DNA of 64,000 nt from Selenomonadaceae bacterium (GTDB lineage Bacteria > Bacillota > Negativicutes > Selenomonadales > Selenomonadaceae): positions 30,231-94,230 of the forward strand of contig JAFWWC010000012.1 of the NCBI GenBank assembly GCA_017518105.1. Reading direction: 5' to 3'. The notes under the pieces were generated by a model, which made no database searches, had not been told where the DNA came from, and saw nothing but the letters and a program-made list of their open reading frames with translations. Below, piece after piece: positions 22,798 to 30,043 of the stretch. The number at the start of each line of letters is the position of its first letter. Position 1 is the stretch's first letter. The position numbers were made by a program, and so were the translations under genes.

Positions 22798-23934
22798 ATG
22801 AGAAAATTTTTAGCTTTAGTCTTCGCGCTCGGCTTGATGACTTCCACGGCATTGGCGGCGGGCGAACCAAAAATCTTAGCGGACTCGGCAATCCTAGTTG
22901 AGGCTAACACGGGGCGAATCATCTACGAAAAGAATCCCGATGACATTCGCGAACCGGCGAGTATGACTAAAATGCTGACGTGCGTTATCGCGCTTGAGGA
23001 ACTTAATCCGGCGCAAGAAGTCTTCATGGATAGTCAAGCGGTCATGGCGGAAGATAATACCCTTGACTGGTCAACGAGCGATTCAATCAGCGCACGCGAC
23101 ATGATAACGGCAGTCATGCTCGTCAGCGAGAACGGCGGCGCACTTGCCCTAGCTCAGACCATTAGCGGCAACGTTGATAGCTTCGCCGACCTGATGAACG
23201 ATAAGGCGCAGGCTCTGGGCTGTAAGAATTCGCACTTCGCCAATCCAAACGGCTTGCCCAATCCCAATCACTATTCCTCCGCCGCTGATATGGCGCGTAT
23301 CGCTGTCTACTGCATGACCAACGACACCTTCCGCGAAATCGTCAACACCCGACGGACTTCGATTCATTGGACGTACCCTAAGGACAAGTGGAGCGAACTT
23401 AACAACACCAATGAATTGCTCGGCAAGTACAATGGCGCGAACGGTATCAAAACTGGTTGGACGACTGCGGCAGGCGGTTGCTTGGCTGCCAGTGCTAAGC
23501 GCGGCGAGATTGAACTGATTGCTATCGTCATGCACTCGACTAATCACGACACGCGATTTGATGACGCATCCGCTTTGCTCAATTTCGGCTTTGAACGCGT
23601 CCGATTAGTCAAAGCTATCGATAAGGAGCAGACTAAGAAAAAAATCTTTGTGCGCGGCGGCGAAAAGGCGACCGTTCATGTTAGCGTTGAACAGAATTTG
23701 GACTTTCCGCTTATGGCGGGCGAAGATTCTAAGCTCTTGAAGGTCGCTTACGACTTGCCAAAGATTGTTGACGCTGGAAACGGAATTGACGCGGGGCAAG
23801 TCCTCGGCGAGGCTGTTTTGCTCTATGACGGCAAGCCCGTAGCTCGTGCGCCGCTCGTCGCCCGTGAAAGTGTCGATGCGGGCTTTAGTGTCGGCTCGCT
23901 CTTCGTAAAACTTATCGCGCCTCTTCTTAGCTAA
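22798..23934 (+). CDS. dacA: D-alanyl-D-alanine carboxypeptidase (DacA/PBP5 family)
   Basis: A 378-residue secreted penicillin-binding protein. Signal peptide MRKFLALVFALGLMTSTALA. Active-site motifs are in order: S-x-x-K as EPASMTKMLT (about residue 55), S-x-N as VSENGG (about 109-111), and K-T-G as GIKTGWTTAAGG (about 221). A C-terminal beta-sandwich-like segment and a final hydrophobic stretch (SVGSLFVKLIAPLL) would attach it to the membrane. It trims the terminal D-Ala of peptidoglycan pentapeptides and limits cross-linking. It is the last gene of the row and is followed by a terminator. Confidence 0.9.
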   Translation: MRKFLALVFALGLMTSTALAAGEPKILADSAILVEANTGRIIYEKNPDDIREPASMTKMLTCVIALEELNPAQEVFMDSQAVMAEDNTLDWSTSDSISARDMITAVMLVSENGGALALAQTISGNVDSFADLMNDKAQALGCKNSHFANPNGLPNPNHYSSAADMARIAVYCMTNDTFREIVNTRRTSIHWTYPKDKWSELNNTNELLGKYNGANGIKTGWTTAAGGCLAASAKRGEIELIAIVMHSTNHDTRFDDASALLNFGFERVRLVKAIDKEQTKKKIFVRGGEKATVHVSVEQNLDFPLMAGEDSKLLKVAYDLPKIVDAGNGIDAGQVLGEAVLLYDGKPVARAPLVARESVDAGFSVGSLFVKLIAPLLS

Positions 23935-23935
23935 C

Positions 23936-23970
23936 AAAAAGCCCCCTTCCAAGTCGGTTGGGGGTTTTTC
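23936..23970 (+). terminator. Terminator after dacA
   Basis: AAAAAGCCCCC pairs with GGGGGTTTTT around TTCCAAGTCGGTT. The A and T tracts on both sides make it usable in both directions. Confidence 0.8.
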
Positions 23971-23988
23971 TATGCCGTGATGATTTTT

Positions 23989-24843
23989 TTATGCCATAGC
24001 ACGCCGATAAGCCCTTGCCGCGTCCAAAATCCTGCGGTCAGGCTCGTAAATCTGCTTGCGAACCTTTTTAACCGTCTTTTCGTCCGTAAAATGCTCCGGC
24101 ATGTCTTTATAGTCGCTCGAATTCGTGAAATGCGCCCATTCGTCTTCTAAAGCGCGGATTGTCCAAAGATATTTCTCCATAATGTCTTCCGGCGTCAAAT
24201 TATCGGCGTCTTCGGTCTTCTGCGCGGAAATTTTGTTATCGTCGCCGTTTATCGTGCCGTTTAACTGATTAAAGCCCGTTTGATTAGCATTTGTGAGCGT
24301 CGAACCTTCCGAAATGCTTTGATTTGCAATTTCGCTGCCTGAAACGTTCATTGCGGCACTTTGTGCAAGATTTTCCGAACCAACGCCGCTAATATTGCCT
24401 CCGCCCGCTCCAATCGATGATAATTCCGCCATCGCCGTCGAAGATGCCTTGACCATCGCCCGCGTCATCGCTTCGCGTGCCTCTTCCTTAGTTTTTGCAC
24501 TCTTGAGTTCAGATTTTAGCTCTTCGCGGGCTTCGTCGGCGGCTTTTGCCTTTTTGTAGGTCTTCGGGTCGTTCACGCGCAAAAATCCGAGTTCTTCGTC
24601 GCTTAATTTCTGTCCAGCCTTGAGTTTGCGCCTGATTAGCGCGAGTTTCTGCTTTTTAGCCTGGTCAGTCGCTGTTTTCGACGCTTCACGGAGTTTATCG
24701 AACGTTGAAGACAAATTCGCGCTTATTAAGTTGCCATTTGCGTTCGTAAGCGTCTGCCCCGTGCGTATCTTGTGTTTGGCAGCGAACATCAGGTTTTTTT
24801 GCTTAACATACGTGCTGAGCCTGCCGATTGTCGCAAAATCCAT
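23989..24843 (-). CDS. Hypothetical hydrophilic protein (284 aa)
   Basis: I do not recognise this protein. It has no signal peptide or membrane segment. Residues 60-150 are highly charged and probably helical (DQAKKQKLALIRRKLKAGQK; EAREELKSELKSAKTKEEAR). The middle (about 155-220) is Gly/Ser/Asn-rich and low in structure. The C-terminal 60 residues return to charged helices (KTVKKVRKQIYEPDRRILDA). ATG 24843 follows GGAGG. It has its own promoter divergent from the transporter gene, so it is a single-gene unit. A role in an export or scaffold function is conceivable, but nothing in the sequence shows it. Confidence 0.7.
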   Translation of the reverse strand: MDFATIGRLSTYVKQKNLMFAAKHKIRTGQTLTNANGNLISANLSSTFDKLREASKTATDQAKKQKLALIRRKLKAGQKLSDEELGFLRVNDPKTYKKAKAADEAREELKSELKSAKTKEEAREAMTRAMVKASSTAMAELSSIGAGGGNISGVGSENLAQSAAMNVSGSEIANQSISEGSTLTNANQTGFNQLNGTINGDDNKISAQKTEDADNLTPEDIMEKYLWTIRALEDEWAHFTNSSDYKDMPEHFTDEKTVKKVRKQIYEPDRRILDAARAYRRAMA

Positions 24844-24896
24844 TTTTATCGCCTCCTTGGCAATTCTAAAAGACAAATTCCTTATACTGCGCCCAC

Positions 24897-24925
24897 ATTT
24901 TACCCTACAGCGCATTAAAAAGCAA
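24897..24925 (-). promoter_or_regulatory. Promoter of the 284-aa hypothetical gene
   Basis: On the minus strand TTGCTT (24920-24925), a 17-nt spacer and TAAAAT (24897-24902). Confidence 0.55.
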
Positions 24926-24932
24926 TTAACGC

Positions 24933-24961
24933 TTGCAATTTAACGGCTCGTGAAATAAAAT
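24933..24961 (+). promoter_or_regulatory. Promoter of the MFS transporter gene
   Basis: TTGCAA (24933-24938), a 17-nt spacer and TAAAAT (24956-24961), divergent from the promoter at 24897. Confidence 0.55.
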
Positions 24962-24999
24962 TCGCGTCGAACGCAAAAAATTTAAGGAGTGTATGCAAT

Positions 25000-26337
25000 T
25001 TGATACTTGAACGCTTGGAAACATTGCCGGTCGGGTCGTTTCATTACAAATTATTAGTCGTAACGGGTCTGGGCTGGCTATTCGACTCAATGGACACCGG
25101 TTTAATCTCGTTTGTGCTCCCGATACTCGCTAAAGAGTGGAATTTGACGCCTGAACAGGTCGGTTGGATTGGAAGCGTCGGTTTAATCGGAATGGCACTC
25201 GGCGCAGTGCTCGCAGGCACGATTGCTGACAAATTCGGGCGCAAAAACGTTTTCGCGGCGACTGTGATACTTTATAGCGTCTCAACGGGGCTTTGCGCGA
25301 TTTCTTGGAGCTATGAATCACTTTTAGTCTTTAGATTCCTTGTCGGCTTCGGTTTAGGCGGAGAATTGCCTGTTGCGGCGACTTTAATGAGCGAATATGC
25401 CCCAAGTCAACTGCGCGGACGTTTTATCGTTCTTTTAGAAAGTTTTTGGGGTTTAGGCTGGCTCGTAGCCGCTTTAATCTCTTATTTGCTGATTCCGCAG
25501 TTCGGTTGGCAAATTGCGTTCATAATCGGAGCTTTGCCCGCGCTTTACGTCTTTTTAATCCGCTTGCACATGCCCGAATCAATTCGTTACCTAATTTCTA
25601 AGGGAAAAATCGACGAGGCACGAAAAATTATCCTAAATCTCGAAAAAAAGCTAGGAGTTCCGAGCAAACCGTTTGAAAATGAATTTGAGGACGAATCAAC
25701 GCCGATTTTCAAGCTAAATGTGTTCACGCTGTGGAAAAAAGCGTTTCGCGTGCGTACTTTAATGCTTTGGCTGGCTTGGTTCGGGATTGTGTTCAGTTAT
25801 TACGGAATTTTTATGTGGTTGCCGTCAATCGTGTTCACTCAGGGCTTTGAAGTCGTAAAAACCTTTGAATACGTCTTAATCATGACTTTAGCACAACTTC
25901 CGGGCTATTTTGCGGCTGCGTGGCTCGTAGACATCATCGGAAGGCGTTATACGCTGTCGAGTTTCCTTTTAATGTCCGGAGTTTGCGCATATTTCTTTGG
26001 AAACGCCGAAAACGCTTCAAATTTGCTGATGTGGGGCGCGGCGATGAGTTTTTTCAATTTAGGAGCGTGGGGAGTCATCTATACATACACTCCGGAGCTA
26101 TATCCGACGGCGATAAGGGCTTTAGGGTCTGGATGGGCGGCTGGATTCGGTCGAATCGGCGGAATGTTGGCTCCAATGCTCGTTGGCGTGCTTTTAGCTC
26201 ACGGCGCACCGATAAATTTAATATTTTTAATGTTCGCGTCAGTTTTCGTCATAATTTCGGTAATCGTGTTGAGTTTGGGCATTGAAAGCAAGAAAAAATC
26301 GCTTGAAGAGATTGACGCGGCGTTCAAAACGACATAA
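25000..26337 (+). CDS. MFS transporter, NiaP/sugar-porter-like
   Basis: A 445-residue polytopic membrane protein with twelve predicted helices. It opens LETLPVGSFHYKLLVVTGLG and WLFDSMDTGLISFVLPIL, the opening of the NiaP/YceI (niacin) and aromatic-acid symporter group. The MFS loop motif GTIADKFGRKNVFA follows helix 2, RFLVGFGLGGELPVAATLMS is in helices 4-5, and the second-half copy is VDIIGRRYT; ELYPTAIRALGSGW is typical of sugar-porter relatives. It would exchange or co-transport a small organic acid or vitamin. The substrate is not determined. The start is TTG 25000, ten nt after AAGGAG; the ATG at 24993 runs into a stop. Confidence 0.82.
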   Translation: MILERLETLPVGSFHYKLLVVTGLGWLFDSMDTGLISFVLPILAKEWNLTPEQVGWIGSVGLIGMALGAVLAGTIADKFGRKNVFAATVILYSVSTGLCAISWSYESLLVFRFLVGFGLGGELPVAATLMSEYAPSQLRGRFIVLLESFWGLGWLVAALISYLLIPQFGWQIAFIIGALPALYVFLIRLHMPESIRYLISKGKIDEARKIILNLEKKLGVPSKPFENEFEDESTPIFKLNVFTLWKKAFRVRTLMLWLAWFGIVFSYYGIFMWLPSIVFTQGFEVVKTFEYVLIMTLAQLPGYFAAAWLVDIIGRRYTLSSFLLMSGVCAYFFGNAENASNLLMWGAAMSFFNLGAWGVIYTYTPELYPTAIRALGSGWAAGFGRIGGMLAPMLVGVLLAHGAPINLIFLMFASVFVIISVIVLSLGIESKKKSLEEIDAAFKTT

Positions 26338-26357
26338 AGGCTTTTAACAATGAAAAA

Positions 26358-26390
26358 ATCCCCGATAAGGTGTCGGGGATAATTTTTTTT
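26358..26390 (+). terminator. Terminator 1 after the MFS gene
   Basis: ATCCCCGA pairs with TCGGGGAT across a 7-nt loop, followed by AA and T8. Confidence 0.85.
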
Positions 26391-26402
26391 GCTCTAAAAG
26401 AG

Positions 26403-26442
26403 AAAATCCCGCCGCTTACGCAGATTTAAGACGGGATTTTTT
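26403..26442. terminator. Terminator 2 (tandem hairpin)
   Basis: AAAATCCCG (26403-26411) pairs with CGGGATTTT (26432-26440), followed by further T. It stands 40 nt after terminator 1 and can serve the 54-aa gene on the minus strand. Confidence 0.7.
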
Positions 26443-26488
26443 GTAAAAGCAGATGTTTAAGTTTTAAGGAGATAGCTTGTAAAGGATT

Positions 26489-26653
26489 TTATGATTGATT
26501 ATCAGGTATACGCTTCATTAAATTATCAATCAGCATTAAAAATAGCTCATCTTTTACGTAAAGACTTCCAAAATCATCATCGAACGCAAATTTATCAACA
26601 TTATCTATCGAATCTTTATTTTCAGAGCTCATATTTAAATTTTCCGGTTCCAT
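26489..26653 (-). CDS. Small acidic protein (54 aa) behind a homopolymer-containing promoter
   Basis: ATG 26653 follows AAGGAAG at a good distance and opens a 54-codon frame. The protein is acidic and Asp-rich (NKDSIDNVDKFAFDDDFGSL) with a C-terminal amphipathic helix (ELFLMLIDNLMKRI). No family was recognised. It lies 55 nt downstream of a very strong promoter (26707-26735), and its stop is followed by a terminator hairpin at 26403-26442, so the unit promoter-gene-terminator is complete. It may be a small regulator or an anti-defence/phage-type peptide; nothing more can be said. Confidence 0.55.
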   Translation of the reverse strand: MEPENLNMSSENKDSIDNVDKFAFDDDFGSLYVKDELFLMLIDNLMKRIPDNQS

Positions 26654-26706
26654 AAGGCAAAATACTTCCTTTTAATCAAAAACTTCACGTTTAAAGACGC
26701 GGAAGC

Positions 26707-26735
26707 ATTATAAAAAAAAAAAAACGGGCTGTCAA
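26707..26735 (-). promoter_or_regulatory. Perfect-consensus promoter with a 13-A/T tract in the spacer
   Basis: On the minus strand TTGACA (26730-26735), a 17-nt spacer consisting of GCCCG and a T run, and TATAAT (26707-26712). The homopolymer of 13 bases (26712-26724) fills most of the spacer. Confidence 0.75.
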
Positions 26736-26800
26736 GCAAAATTTTTACCGAAAAAACCATTTTACACGCCTCCGAAGAGCTTTTTGTTTATTTTAAGAAT

Positions 26801-26858
26801 GAAAAAACCGTTCCGATAATCTTAAAGGATTGAAAGGAGATGTCGAAACGATTTTTTC
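26801..26858. repeat. 16-bp inverted repeat hairpin
   Basis: Bases 26801-26816 (GAAAAAACCGTTCCGA) and 26843-26858 (TCGAAACGATTTTTTC) can pair over 16 positions on the minus strand, allowing G-U pairs. The loop is 26 nt. It lies between the two promoter copies and may terminate a short RNA from the promoter at 26920. The rest of 26654-27036 holds no convincing gene. Confidence 0.5.
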
Positions 26859-26919
26859 ATACTTACGCAGTCAAAACACAGAGCAATATTGAATTTTACA
26901 TTTAAAATTAGACTGAGCC

Positions 26920-26944
26920 ATTATAAAAAAAAACGGACTGTCAA
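26920..26944 (-). promoter_or_regulatory. Sister promoter with a shortened (9-A/T) spacer
   Basis: On the minus strand TTGACA (26939-26944) and TATAAT (26920-26925) are both perfect, but the spacer is only 13 nt because the T run has 9 instead of 13 bases. In this state it should be inactive. The surrounding 75 bp, including the upstream terminator-like AAGCCCTTCGG element, matches the region around 26707-26785. Confidence 0.6.
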
Positions 26945-27036
26945 GCAAAATTTTTAATGAAAAAACCCTCCGACGCACTGCCGAAGGGCTTAAAAAATGA
27001 TTTTTGAGCGTTGAAAGTACTTTGGAACGAAAATTT

Positions 27037-27426
27037 TTACTGATTTTGCTTTTTGAGTTGCTCACGGCGTCTACGTTCGCGATTTTTCCTAATTCTGTCG
27101 TCATCGAGCCTAACGCGTCGGCTCCATTCGGCAATTCGGGCATCGCGGTCGCCATTATTCATCACGATATAGGGATTAACCATGAAATCGGACTCCAAAG
27201 CTAATTTTAACTCGTTGACGACCAAATTTTCCTTCAACCACTGCATAGAATCAAAAAAAACAGTCTTACCAAGTTTCAAATCGAATTGAAGTTGAGATTT
27301 TTCGATTGTGTAGCCTCTGATACCGTCTTGGGGCTGATGAAAGGCGAGGTAGAAGAAAATTTTCAAGATATTAGGGTTAGGAGCGTCGTTAATGGTGCGC
27401 AGAGTGCGTCTGTCGTCGAAAATCAT
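27037..27426 (-). CDS. Small basic protein with possible winged-helix domain (129 aa)
   Basis: A 129-residue protein not assigned to a family. The first 75 residues (NPNILKIFFYLAFHQPQDGI, EKSQLQFDLKLGKTVFFDSM, QWLKENLVVNEL) have the helix pattern of a winged helix-turn-helix, as in plasmid RepL-like or MarR-like proteins. The tail is strongly basic (RVRLDDDRIRKNRERRRREQ LKKQNQ), suggesting nucleic-acid contact. ATG 27426 follows GGAGG at 8 nt. The gene ends at a hairpin with T6 (about 26967-26989). Two copies of a dyad lie just upstream (27485, 27575) and could be its operator. Function is inferred. Confidence 0.6.
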   Translation of the reverse strand: MIFDDRRTLRTINDAPNPNILKIFFYLAFHQPQDGIRGYTIEKSQLQFDLKLGKTVFFDSMQWLKENLVVNELKLALESDFMVNPYIVMNNGDRDARIAEWSRRVRLDDDRIRKNRERRRREQLKKQNQ

Positions 27427-27446
27427 AAAAATCACCTCCGCGAGCG

Positions 27447-27452
27447 ATTATA
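27447..27452 (-). promoter_or_regulatory. Extended -10 promoter of the 129-aa gene
   Basis: On the minus strand TGG-TATAAT, 21 nt before the start codon. The -35 region (TTTTCA, about 16 nt upstream) is poor. Confidence 0.5.
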
Positions 27453-27484
27453 CCAGAAAAAATGCCCTTGAAAACAGTTCAAAA

Positions 27485-27512
27485 TACGTTTTCCGGAATA
27501 ACGGAATTCGTA
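27485..27512. promoter_or_regulatory. 28-bp dyad, copy 1 (candidate operator)
   Basis: TACG-N2-TTCCG-N6-CGGAA-N2-CGTA, a symmetric element between divergent genes. The second copy begins exactly 90 bp further right. Confidence 0.5.
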
Positions 27513-27574
27513 TCGCGCCATAATGCGGTTTTTTCGGCATGTACAAAAATCAGGAGGGATTTGGAGTTGTGATT

Positions 27575-27602
27575 TACGTTTTCCGGAATAGCGGAATTTG
27601 TA
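27575..27602. promoter_or_regulatory. 28-bp dyad, copy 2 (candidate operator)
   Basis: The same sequence as copy 1 with two changes (A to G in the centre and C to T in the right outer arm). It lies 18 bp before the -35 box of the ydcF-like gene. Confidence 0.5.
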
Positions 27603-27619
27603 AAACGGGCGATGAATAT

Positions 27620-27648
27620 TTGCAAATAAGTCGCCGCTGGTATATCAT
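27620..27648 (+). promoter_or_regulatory. Promoter of the ydcF-like gene
   Basis: TTGCAA (27620-27625), a 17-nt spacer and TATCAT (27643-27648), 31 nt before the TTG start. Confidence 0.5.
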
Positions 27649-27678
27649 AAGCTAAAAATTCAATGAGCGGGTGATATT

Positions 27679-28443
27679 TTGGTATATGCGTTGAAGTTTG
27701 GAGCGAGTTGGATATTGCCGCCAGGGATATTCATCGTGATTGCGCTGTTTTTGGTGGCTAAGCTGTTCAAAATCAGTCGCAAGCTTGCCGCAGGGGTTTT
27801 TTGCGTCACTTTGATATTTTATTTGCTGTGCACGAGCTTAATAGCCGAAAAAACAATGGGTTGGCTAGAAGAAATGCACACACCGCCCGCTAATGTCGAG
27901 AATTCTGGCGCAGATGTGATAGTTTTGCTTGGAGGAGGCGCGATAAGTCAAGTTCCGGACGTTGACGGGGTGGGAGCACTATGCGCAAGCCCCGCGAACA
28001 GACTTTTAACGGCAGTTCGCCTGCAAAAGCTGTTAAACGTGCCGATATTGATAAGTGGCGGGCAAGTTTACTCTGATTCGGGCGCGGAGGCTGAAATTTC
28101 TGCTAGAATCTTAAAATCATTGGGCGTTCCGGAAGAAAAAATCATAACGGAGACAAAAAGCATAAACACAGCGCAAAATGCCCGATATAGTGCCGCAATC
28201 CTGCGCGAAATGAATTTTTCAAAGCCATTATTGGTTACAAGCGCGTTTCACATGAATCGAGCCATGCTGAACTTCAATTTGCAAAGATTTAAGCCGATAG
28301 CGTACCCGACGGACTTCACAGTAGCGCATAATCCGACATTTCACTATACAAAGCTACGTCCGCAAGCCGAAGCACTACTTTTGAACGTAACAGTGCTACA
28401 AGAGCTGTTAAGGACGTGTGTAACGGAGGTTTTAGGGATATGA
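27679..28443 (+). CDS. YdcF/SanA-like DUF218 membrane protein
   Basis: A 254-residue protein with two N-terminal membrane helices (SWILPPGIFIVIALFLVAKL; AAGVFCVTLIFYLLCTSL) and a DUF218 domain facing outward. Domain motifs: ADVIVLLGGGAIS, PILISGGQVYSDSGAEAEIS, ITETKSINTAQNARYSAAIL, LLVTSAFHMNRAM. These match the YdcF/ElyC/SanA group, implicated in envelope and peptidoglycan-precursor handling in Gram-negative bacteria. The start is TTG 27679 preceded by GCGGGTGA. Its last codons overlap the next start (ATGA), so the two genes are translationally coupled. Confidence 0.82.
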   Translation: MVYALKFGASWILPPGIFIVIALFLVAKLFKISRKLAAGVFCVTLIFYLLCTSLIAEKTMGWLEEMHTPPANVENSGADVIVLLGGGAISQVPDVDGVGALCASPANRLLTAVRLQKLLNVPILISGGQVYSDSGAEAEISARILKSLGVPEEKIITETKSINTAQNARYSAAILREMNFSKPLLVTSAFHMNRAMLNFNLQRFKPIAYPTDFTVAHNPTFHYTKLRPQAEALLLNVTVLQELLRTCVTEVLGI

Positions 28444-28805
28444 GGAGCATTTTTTTAGTAATTTTGCTGATGATGACGTTTTCGACGTGTTCAGCGGAAA
28501 ATTTGAAGTTTATCGACGCGATGGACGACACAGGTTACTATTATGACGCTGACAGCGTTAGCGACATGCAAAACGGCGTTTTTAGCGTCAAAATGGCGGT
28601 GATAAAGGCGAGTTTGAATCGAATGTACGCTTACGACGTGAGAATAACGCCCGCGAACCGCACTTACGAGGTAATATCGTCGCAAATTCTTTCCTACGAC
28701 ACGCGAGCGGTTATCGAAACGAATAATAAGCGTCGATTGCCTCAAAAATACTCCAATAAGTCTGAAATGGGGCAAATGGTTCGTTTAATTCTCTACGGCG
28801 ACTAA
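28440..28805 (+). CDS. Small secreted protein (121 aa)
   Basis: A 121-residue protein with signal peptide MRSIFLVILLMMTFSTCSA. The mature part (about 102 residues) starts ENLKFIDAMDDTGYYYDADS and contains VFSVKMAVIKASLNRMYAYD. It overlaps the YdcF-like gene by 4 nt and is followed by a terminator. A secreted protein of the same length with a similar overall plan is encoded in the pur operon at 31113. These resemble small periplasmic proteins common in Selenomonas-like genomes; no function is known to me. Confidence 0.72.
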   Translation: MRSIFLVILLMMTFSTCSAENLKFIDAMDDTGYYYDADSVSDMQNGVFSVKMAVIKASLNRMYAYDVRITPANRTYEVISSQILSYDTRAVIETNNKRRLPQKYSNKSEMGQMVRLILYGD

Positions 28806-28812
28806 AAAATAT

Positions 28813-28840
28813 CCCTCCACACAGTCGCGGAGGGTTTTTT
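28813..28840. terminator. Bidirectional terminator between the secreted-protein and purN-purH genes
   Basis: CCCTCC pairs with GGAGGG across a 10-nt loop, with T6 to the right and A6 to the left. Confidence 0.8.
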
Positions 28841-28855
28841 AATTGGATAAGCCGT

Positions 28856-30043
28856 TTAAGCTTCGGCAAGGTACTTTGTAATCGCCGCGTCATAGTCGGC
28901 GGTGTGCGCGAAGGCTTCCGTTGCCAAAGACTTGCGCACGTCCAAAGGAACTTCGCCGGTCTCTGTTATGAGCTTAGCAATCTCGTCGTAGCGTTCGGGG
29001 TTGGTCACGACCGTAACGAATTTGAAGTTCTTTGCCGCCGCCCGAATCATCGCGGGGCCGCCAATGTCAATGTTTTCTATCGCGTCCTCTAACGTGACGT
29101 TCGGCTTGCGGATTGTCTTCTTGAACGGATAGAGATTGACGACGACTAAATCAATCGGCTCAATGCCATTGTCCGCCATTTGCTGAACGTGTTCGGGATT
29201 GTCGCGAACCGCCAATATCCCGCCGTGAATCTTGGGATTGAGCGTCTTAACTCGCCCGTTCATAATCTCCGGAAAGCCGGTAAGGTCGCTGACGAACGTA
29301 ACGGGAATACCCGCCGCCCGAATCGCCTTGCCCGTGCCGCCCGTGCTTATAATCTCCACGCCGCACTTGCTTAGCTTGCGTGCGAAGTCCACCACGTCTA
29401 ACTTATTCGACACGCTGATTAATGCCCGTTTAATTTTCATCTTGCTGCCTCCTATCTCAACTCTGCGCCCGACGATTTTAAGCCGCCCGTCAATGAATAG
29501 CCTAATCGCCTGCGGATAAATCCTATGCTCCTGTTCAAGGACTCGTGCCGCTAAAGTCTCTTCGGTGTCGTCCTCGCGAACCTCAACCGCCGCTTGCATG
29601 ATGATTGGTCCAGAGTCGGTGCCCTCGTCGACGAAATGAACCGTGCAACCAGAGACCTTTGCCCCATAAGCCAAAACGTCGCGATGAGCATGAGCACCTG
29701 GGAACGCCGGCAACAACGACGGATGGATATTCATGATGCGCCCTTCCCAACGCTTGACGAAGTCGCCGCTAAGAATCCGCATGAAGCCCGCCAGTATTAC
29801 CAAGTCGACGCCCTTAAGGTGTTTGATAAGTTCCGCCTCGAAGTCTGCGCGGTCAGTGAAGTTCTTCCTATCGACGCAGATATTTTTAATGCCAGCCGCC
29901 TCCGCCCGCGCCAAGGCTCCGACGTTCGGTTTGTCAGTCAAGACGATTGCAATTTGCGCCGACAAGTAACCGCTGTCGATTGCGTCGATTATCGATTGTA
30001 AGTCCGTGCCGCGCCCCGAACACAACACGCCGAGTTTAATCAT
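28856..30043 (-). CDS. purN: PurN fused to the IMP cyclohydrolase domain of PurH
   Basis: A 395-residue fusion. Residues 1-about 200 are GAR transformylase: [19 protein letters not shown], the [20 protein letters not shown] catalytic region with Asn and His, and [14 protein letters not shown] with Asp. Residues about 202-395 are IMP cyclohydrolase (MGS-like): [83 protein letters not shown]. The AICAR transformylase half of normal PurH is absent and encoded at 52884. AGGAGG followed by ATG at 29440, in frame, could give a separate 194-aa cyclohydrolase as well. ATG 30043 overlaps the purM stop. Confidence 0.9.
   Translation of the reverse strand: MIKLGVLCSGRGTDLQSIIDAIDSGYLSAQIAIVLTDKPNVGALARAEAAGIKNICVDRKNFTDRADFEAELIKHLKGVDLVILAGFMRILSGDFVKRWEGRIMNIHPSLLPAFPGAHAHRDVLAYGAKVSGCTVHFVDEGTDSGPIIMQAAVEVREDDTEETLAARVLEQEHRIYPQAIRLFIDGRLKIVGRRVEIGGSKMKIKRALISVSNKLDVVDFARKLSKCGVEIISTGGTGKAIRAAGIPVTFVSDLTGFPEIMNGRVKTLNPKIHGGILAVRDNPEHVQQMADNGIEPIDLVVVNLYPFKKTIRKPNVTLEDAIENIDIGGPAMIRAAAKNFKFVTVVTNPERYDEIAKLITETGEVPLDVRKSLATEAFAHTADYDAAITKYLAEA

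Noticed and set aside
26871..27155. A 94-codon minus-strand frame crossing the terminator and promoter cassette
   Set aside because: It overlaps the 129-aa gene in another frame and runs through a terminator and a promoter; no ribosome binding site.
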